Source of the DNA: Labrenzia sp. THAF82
GTDB lineage: Bacteria > Pseudomonadota > Alphaproteobacteria > Rhizobiales > Stappiaceae
DNA length: 64,000 nucleotides
Reading direction: 5' to 3'
Assembly: GCF_009363435.1 (NCBI RefSeq)
Contig: NZ_CP045354.1
Span: 4,554,501 to 4,618,500 of the forward strand
Position 1 is the first letter of the stretch. Each line of letters begins with the position of its first letter. This document shows, one piece after another, positions 61,082-64,000 of this stretch. Position numbers and translations under genes: made by a program. A model generated the notes under the pieces. It worked only from the letters and a program-made list of their open reading frames with translations. It did no database searches and had not been told where the DNA came from.

Positions 61082-62616
61082 CGCGTGTCCGCCTCGTCTT
61101 CAGGCGCAAGATAAGTGGTCGTATAAACCCGTTCCGCGGTGTCTTCACTGACTGGCCTTCGCAAAGTTTCAATTGCGAGATCTTTCAGGCAAACAGCTGC
61201 GCTTTCGACATAAAAACCAATACCGCCTTCGTGGAAACTGTCGTCGACCAGACTTAAGACGACATATCCGTCGATCGAAAACTCGATATACATGCCATGG
61301 GCAACAACTTCGATCTGCCATGGTCCTTGGTCGCTGCCGCGAAAATGCGCCTCCTGAAGCGGCTCATATCGGAATGCGTGCTCAAATTCCGGTGTCGGAT
61401 TTGCGCTCCACGCGCGCATTTGCGCAATGCCATTCACCAGATCGAGAGACAGATAGTATCCGTCGCCCTCTTCGTTCATCCGCAGTACGAGACCCGTTTT
61501 TCCAGACCCTTCAAGCATCAATTGTGTACTCAGCCTGAAATCCTGATGATGACCGGGAAGCAGATAGGCCTCGTAGCCGCTTGTACAGGCCAGATGAAGG
61601 CCGTCGGGTCGATCTACGGCCGTGGCATACTTGTTTTCATAAAGTATCTTGCATTGATACGAGGCTGTAACGATCTCTCGGCCCGTCACCAGGTTGTCAA
61701 ACCCTCTGTAGGATCTGACTTTCAAACGCCCAGCCTTGTCGGTGTCCAGCTCTTTTGGAGGCGGCAGCAGTTTTTTGACCACTTCGCGTCCGTAAACATT
61801 CTCGGTCTTTGAAAAGAAATTGAATAAGAGCAATCGATCTTCGGTCTGACAGATGCGACCAGCGTAGTTTCCGGAGGGAAGCAACACGTTGTCAAAGAAG
61901 TTCTCATACGGCCCATCCCAGGACTGCGCGTACCAATAGTGGATCTTTGTGTCTTCTCGGATCGAACCCATCAGATAATAGCGGTCGTGAAGCCGGAAGA
62001 GGTTCGGAACCTCAACGTCGTCATAAAGGCCAGGTCGATGCAAAGGAGCCTCAAACGAAAACCTGTCAGGTGCCGTCTCGCGCGCAAGCCCGACGCAACC
62101 GCGCCGAATGACCGGCCCGTCCTTGACGCGCGCCGCGCTCAAAAGCAACCGGTCTCCGCTATGCCGATCATGATAGAAAAACGGGTCCCGGAAGCTGACC
62201 CAGTGCCGTCCCTCGTCAATCGAGCTTTCGTAATGGGGTGCTGGAATCTCGAGTGGATAAACACCCTGATTGCAGCGCTCCCATTGGTAGAGATCTCTCG
62301 AGCGCGCCAACCCAACCCTCTGGACACGGCCAAATTCAGAACGGGCGAGGCCCGTATAGAACATGCGCCACTCTCCCGCTTTGTCGGGGTCCGGCGTGAC
62401 ATGCATCGTCCAGAGCATGTCGTCGTCCCACTCTCCAGGTTCTCCTACAAAAAGCGCGTTCTTTACGCGGCGCCAGGTCATGCCGTCGGAGCTGACTGCG
62501 TGGGCAATGAAATCGTGATTTGGAAGAACGAGATGAAAAAGATGGAATAACCCATCGTGATAAACGACATCGACGTCGCCGATGTCCGACCTCAAAAATC
62601 CATGGGATGCGTACAT
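61078..62616 (-). CDS. GH32/clan GH-J-like glycoside hydrolase (beta-fructosidase-like)
   Basis: This 512-residue protein has a five-bladed propeller pattern: GDVDVVYHDGLFHLFHL near residue 13, GEWDDDMLWTMHVTPDP near 60-76, FRDPFFY near 138 (the RDP motif) and EVPNLFRLHDRYYL near 189-202 with the acid/base glutamate. A C-terminal beta-sandwich covers about 350-500, typical of GH32. It may release fructose from sucrose or mannosylfructose, letting the cell reuse the solute. The usual WMNDPN motif is replaced by a divergent start, so substrate specificity is uncertain. No signal peptide, so it acts in the cytoplasm. Confidence 0.7.
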   Translation of the reverse strand: MYASHGFLRSDIGDVDVVYHDGLFHLFHLVLPNHDFIAHAVSSDGMTWRRVKNALFVGEPGEWDDDMLWTMHVTPDPDKAGEWRMFYTGLARSEFGRVQRVGLARSRDLYQWERCNQGVYPLEIPAPHYESSIDEGRHWVSFRDPFFYHDRHSGDRLLLSAARVKDGPVIRRGCVGLARETAPDRFSFEAPLHRPGLYDDVEVPNLFRLHDRYYLMGSIREDTKIHYWYAQSWDGPYENFFDNVLLPSGNYAGRICQTEDRLLLFNFFSKTENVYGREVVKKLLPPPKELDTDKAGRLKVRSYRGFDNLVTGREIVTASYQCKILYENKYATAVDRPDGLHLACTSGYEAYLLPGHHQDFRLSTQLMLEGSGKTGLVLRMNEEGDGYYLSLDLVNGIAQMRAWSANPTPEFEHAFRYEPLQEAHFRGSDQGPWQIEVVAHGMYIEFSIDGYVVLSLVDDSFHEGGIGFYVESAAVCLKDLAIETLRRPVSEDTAERVYTTTYLAPEDEADTR

Positions 62617-62792
62617 GTCCTAAGCCTGCCCCAGGTGCTTGGCGGGCTTCAAGTCCTTCGGCAATATTTTTTTGCAGCGCAACAATTCCAAAGGACCGAC
62701 CATCGGACCGGGTGGCTCTCAAGCCGGTTTCTCAGAAGCTTTTTTCAAATGTCGATTGTGTCTGTTCAACGGCGAAGGACTTCACGCGTTAA

Positions 62793-62817
62793 CCGCCCGC
62801 AAACGCATCGCGGGCGG
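62793..62817. repeat. Strong hairpin between dioxygenase and hydrolase genes
   Basis: CCGCCCGC and GCGGGCGG pair over 8 bp around a 9-base loop, 56 bases after the dioxygenase stop. No T-run follows on the minus strand (TTAACGCG), so it may be a Rho-assisted end or a processing site rather than a canonical terminator. Confidence 0.5.
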
Positions 62818-62872
62818 CATTAGAGCATCGCTTCATCTTTATGCATCGCAAGTCGTGAAGACATGCAGCGCC

Positions 62873-64000
62873 TTAAAAAAGGCGTCGAGAGCTTTGAGTC
62901 TTGAGTGCGTCCACAAACTCTTCAACGCTCATCCGTTCGCTCAAGGCTCTTAACATGAGTTGCTTCTGGGTTTCAGGTGCAAGGCCGCCGACCGGGGGAT
63001 CGCTGTCCAGATTGGTGGGAAATGAATACCCTTCTGCGCAGGCGGAAATTGCTGCCTCAAGTTCTGCTTGCTCCAGATCGCCAGCTTTTACCCTTTCAAG
63101 CAGGACAGGATAGAGGACAGTACACATCGATTGCCTGTCGATGTTTTCCATGGCTCTTCCGAATGCAGACGATATCTGCAGCAGATTGGCCATGCGTTGG
63201 ATATAGCTGCTGATGTTTGCGCCCGCTGCATGAAAGAGAGCCGGATTGAAGAACAACGCATCACCCTTTTTCAAAGGTAGCTGAACATAGGCTTCTTCAA
63301 AGAACTGCTTGAACGGCTCTAGCCGGTAGGCCGCGTATCCCGGACGATAGAGTTGAGAAAACGGCAACAGCTTTGTCGGACCGCTTTCAACCGGCATATC
63401 CAAATGAGCAATGCCTCCTTGCAAGGTCATCACCGGTGATAGTTCGTGCACATGTGCCGGATACCGTGCGCAGATTTCTGCGGTCTGGAAACCCAGGTGA
63501 TAGTCCCGGTGTGCCTGCTGTGCAGCGCCCCCCGGTCGCACCACGTTGACTTGGGCCGTCATCTGATAGTTGGGTCCAAGCCAAGCCTCACAGACCGCGT
63601 CGATTGCCGTGTTGGCAAAATAGGTGGCGAACACTTCGGGCGAGGCCATGCACAGCTTCTGAAGACTGTTCCATATCCTGTCGTTTGCCCCGCTTGCGGC
63701 AAAATGATCTGCCCCTCCGCCGGTGGAATGCTTCTCCGCCTCGATAACCCGATTGAATATCTCGGTGGCTTGATCTATGGCCGTGACATCCGCATAGGCT
63801 CCATCAAGGACGAGCACACCAGCTCCGTCCATCAGCACCTTTGCCCATTCGGCCATAAGACGCTGACGTGAATGAGTTCCACGCAACACATCTTGCAAGT
63901 CCGCGACCCGATAAATCGGTATGTTTGATGCTACTCTTTCCGCGTGCGGCACAGCGGCCGGATCGAGCTGACGCCCGACAAGTTCCTTGAACTCTTTGAT
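62873..64000 (-). CDS. PhyH-family Fe(II)/2-oxoglutarate dioxygenase, 5' end beyond the window
   Basis: The frame is open through the right edge. At least 375 residues are in the window; an internal GTG at 63952 is unlikely to be the start because the 16 codons before it (with FKELVGRQLDPAA) read as coding. Numbered from that GTG, the metal triad is H148, D150 (AHRDYHLG) and H241 (NPALFHAAGAN), with R253 as a likely 2-oxoglutarate contact. Family members hydroxylate small molecules or lipids. The substrate is unknown; it precedes the beta-fructosidase-like gene by 256 bases on the same strand. Confidence 0.8.
   Translation of the reverse strand: MKEFKELVGRQLDPAAVPHAERVASNIPIYRVADLQDVLRGTHSRQRLMAEWAKVLMDGAGVLVLDGAYADVTAIDQATEIFNRVIEAEKHSTGGGADHFAASGANDRIWNSLQKLCMASPEVFATYFANTAIDAVCEAWLGPNYQMTAQVNVVRPGGAAQQAHRDYHLGFQTAEICARYPAHVHELSPVMTLQGGIAHLDMPVESGPTKLLPFSQLYRPGYAAYRLEPFKQFFEEAYVQLPLKKGDALFFNPALFHAAGANISSYIQRMANLLQISSAFGRAMENIDRQSMCTVLYPVLLERVKAGDLEQAELEAAISACAEGYSFPTNLDSDPPVGGLAPETQKQLMLRALSERMSVEEFVDALKTQSSRRLF

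Noticed and set aside
1-64000. CRISPR arrays, insertion sequences, prophage, attachment sites or replication origin
   Set aside because: No spaced direct repeats, transposase, integrase or phage genes, tRNA-associated duplications or DnaA-box clusters were recognised by eye.

Overview
The window is a stretch of alphaproteobacterial chromosome. The order feuN-feuP-feuQ ... cycH-cycJ-cycK-cycL ... degP - response regulator - histidine kinase - glnE, the nitrogen adenylyltransferase, DUF2336 proteins and a mannosylfructose-phosphate synthase-like enzyme all point to Hyphomicrobiales. A marine Stappiaceae-type organism (Roseibium/Labrenzia/Stappia) is my best guess by inference; I saw no rRNA or other taxonomic marker. 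Coding density is high. I recognised no tRNA, rRNA, CRISPR array, insertion sequence or phage gene.

Layout. 1-986: start of a HlyD-type membrane-fusion protein gene running off the left edge, with a small membrane partner. 1176-1943: a short-chain dehydrogenase with inverted repeats in its upstream region. 2102-8971 (minus): a cyclic-nucleotide neighbourhood made of a class III cyclase, a LuxR-type regulator, a metallo-beta-lactamase-fold hydrolase, a stand-alone cyclic-nucleotide-binding protein and a large ABC exporter-like protein with a degenerate, expanded ATPase domain. 9206-14751 (plus): divergent operon of four glycosyltransferases and a polysaccharide deacetylase. 14779-18954: MsrA, a cobalt-type nitrile hydratase operon, and a LysR/DUF1330 pair. 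19094-26512 (minus): a family-5 peptide-type ABC transporter operon with two methyltransferases, preceded by a perfect TGTGA-N6-TCACA palindrome. 26705-30988 (minus): a Cache/HAMP cyclase, NUDIX hydrolase, CoA-transferase and methyltransferase.

31198-43165: conserved core with pepN, a PAS histidine kinase, glnE, a two-component pair and degP. 43420-49725: an accessory block between degP and cycL holding a GST, two paralogous DUF2336 genes that bracket a LysR/monooxygenase/SnoaL-like module, and a hydrolase-OsmC fusion. 49843-54008: cytochrome c maturation genes cycLKJH. 54123-58849: an unrecognised 491-residue protein, a surface lipoprotein, and a FeuN-FeuP-FeuQ-like osmosensing system. 58964-64000: a likely mannosylfructose (compatible solute) gene set with GT4 synthase, HAD phosphatase, a beta-fructosidase-like hydrolase and a PhyH-type dioxygenase cut by the right edge.

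Two themes connect the genes. One is cyclic nucleotide signalling: two cyclases, a lone cNMP-binding protein and a CRP-type operator. The other is cell-envelope and osmotic physiology: the glycan operon, FeuNPQ, DegP and compatible-solute synthesis. The best candidate for an undescribed system is the divergent block 5036-14751, where a cyclic-nucleotide receptor and an ABC exporter-like protein with an unusual ATPase domain face a glycan-building operon.
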